Assembly: GCA_025451135.1 (NCBI GenBank)
Contig: JANWKW010000047.1
Location: forward strand, 1 to 6,208
Direction of reading: 5' to 3'
Source: Vulcanimicrobiia bacterium
GTDB taxonomy: Bacteria; Vulcanimicrobiota; Vulcanimicrobiia; Vulcanimicrobiales; Vulcanimicrobiaceae
DNA: 6,208 bases
Position 1 is the first letter of the stretch, and the number at the start of each line of letters is the position of its first letter. The notes below the pieces were generated by a model that saw only the letters and a program-made list of their open reading frames with translations, had not been told where the DNA came from and did not search any database. A program made the position numbers and the translations under genes. This document shows, piece by piece, positions 5,842 through 6,208 of this stretch.

Positions 5842-6208
5842 ATGCAGGTGGCGATCGTGGCCCTCTCGCTGGCCTTGCTGCCGCCGGCTCCCGCGAGCGC
5901 GGCTTCGATCTCGTACGCAGAGGTCAAGGCCGCGGTGCATGCCGTCCGAGCGCGAACGCCGGCCCTCTCGGACGCGGCGTTCAGGAGTGCGTACGACAAC
6001 ACGCGGATGGGGCGATACGGATTGGATGAGTGCGAGTCGCCCGACTACACCGGCGGGGCCGCGCCGGCGGTCGAGGTCTACGCTTACATCGCAGATCGGG
6101 TCCTGACCTGGCAAGCCGACCTCCCGCGCCTCGGCTATCCCAGAACCGTGTGGAGCGCGGCCGTTTCACGCTTCGAGGCCGTCGCGAGCTTCGGGGGGCG
6201 CGCCTCCG
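5842..6208 (+). CDS. Secreted hypothetical protein, paralogue B of the preceding gene (partial, C-terminus off right edge)
   Basis: The first 122 residues are visible. The signal peptide MQVAIVALSLALLPPAPASA ends in a good AxA cleavage site (ASA, residue 20). The mature part begins SISYAEVKAAVHAVRA, matching LSYGQIKTAVAAVRA of the upstream gene. The core then repeats DYTGG, YAYIAD, a WQ.DLPR block, GYPR, VW and RFE in the same order. In 50 aligned positions starting at Cys64 (Cys48 of paralogue A) I count about 30 identities by hand. The start is ATG 5842 (GAGGG five bases upstream); GTG 5830 is an alternative. It lies 13 bases after the stop of paralogue A. The two have clearly diverged, including most synonymous sites, so this is an old tandem duplication and not a recent copy or assembly artefact. 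The frame is open to the window edge. Confidence 0.82.
   Translation, partial: MQVAIVALSLALLPPAPASAASISYAEVKAAVHAVRARTPALSDAAFRSAYDNTRMGRYGLDECESPDYTGGAAPAVEVYAYIADRVLTWQADLPRLGYPRTVWSAAVSRFEAVASFGGRAS

Noticed and set aside
4875..6002. 375-codon minus-strand open frame opposite the secreted paralogues
   Set aside because: The plus strand has two coupled genes with signal peptides, ribosome sites and mutually conserved blocks. The minus frame is a compositional shadow.

Overview
This is a GC-rich bacterial window with tightly packed genes and no RNA gene, insertion sequence or CRISPR array that I can see. Starts are mixed (ATG, GTG, TTG), several with good Shine-Dalgarno sequences. The source looks like an environmental bacterium from a poorly cultured high-GC lineage. 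The gene style (4-base overlaps, TIR-membrane protein, small secreted hypotheticals) reminds me of Eremiobacterota/WPS-2 or similar soil groups, but nothing in the sequence proves the taxonomy.

Layout, left to right. (1) Bases 1-392, minus: N-terminal part of an ABC-2/NatA-type ATPase that runs off the left edge. (2) Bases 457-711, plus: an 84-aa exported or membrane-anchored helical protein with a TTG start, divergent from (1). A perfect 19-bp odd palindrome lies between the two. (3) Bases 683-4017, minus: an apparent three-gene operon read right to left. It encodes a VOC/glyoxalase-fold protein, an ABC exporter with fused membrane and ATPase domains, and an MFS transporter. VOC and exporter are 21 bp apart; exporter and MFS overlap by GTGA. 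The operon's end overlaps the end of gene (2) by 29 bp, tail to tail. (4) Bases 4078-6208, plus, divergent from (3): a second apparent operon. It encodes a TIR-domain protein with four C-terminal membrane segments, then a secreted cysteine-containing protein (GTGA overlap), then a paralogue of that protein cut by the right edge.

The minus-strand operon looks like an efflux or small-molecule-resistance set: two unrelated exporters plus a VOC protein that has lost the usual metal ligands and so is more likely a binder than a metalloenzyme. The plus-strand operon is the most novel part. A cytoplasmic TIR domain is tethered to the membrane, has a cysteine-bearing extracytoplasmic loop, and is translationally coupled to two related exported proteins. 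This is compatible with an envelope-sensing or TIR-effector module. That function is inferred from architecture only; I know of no described system that it matches.
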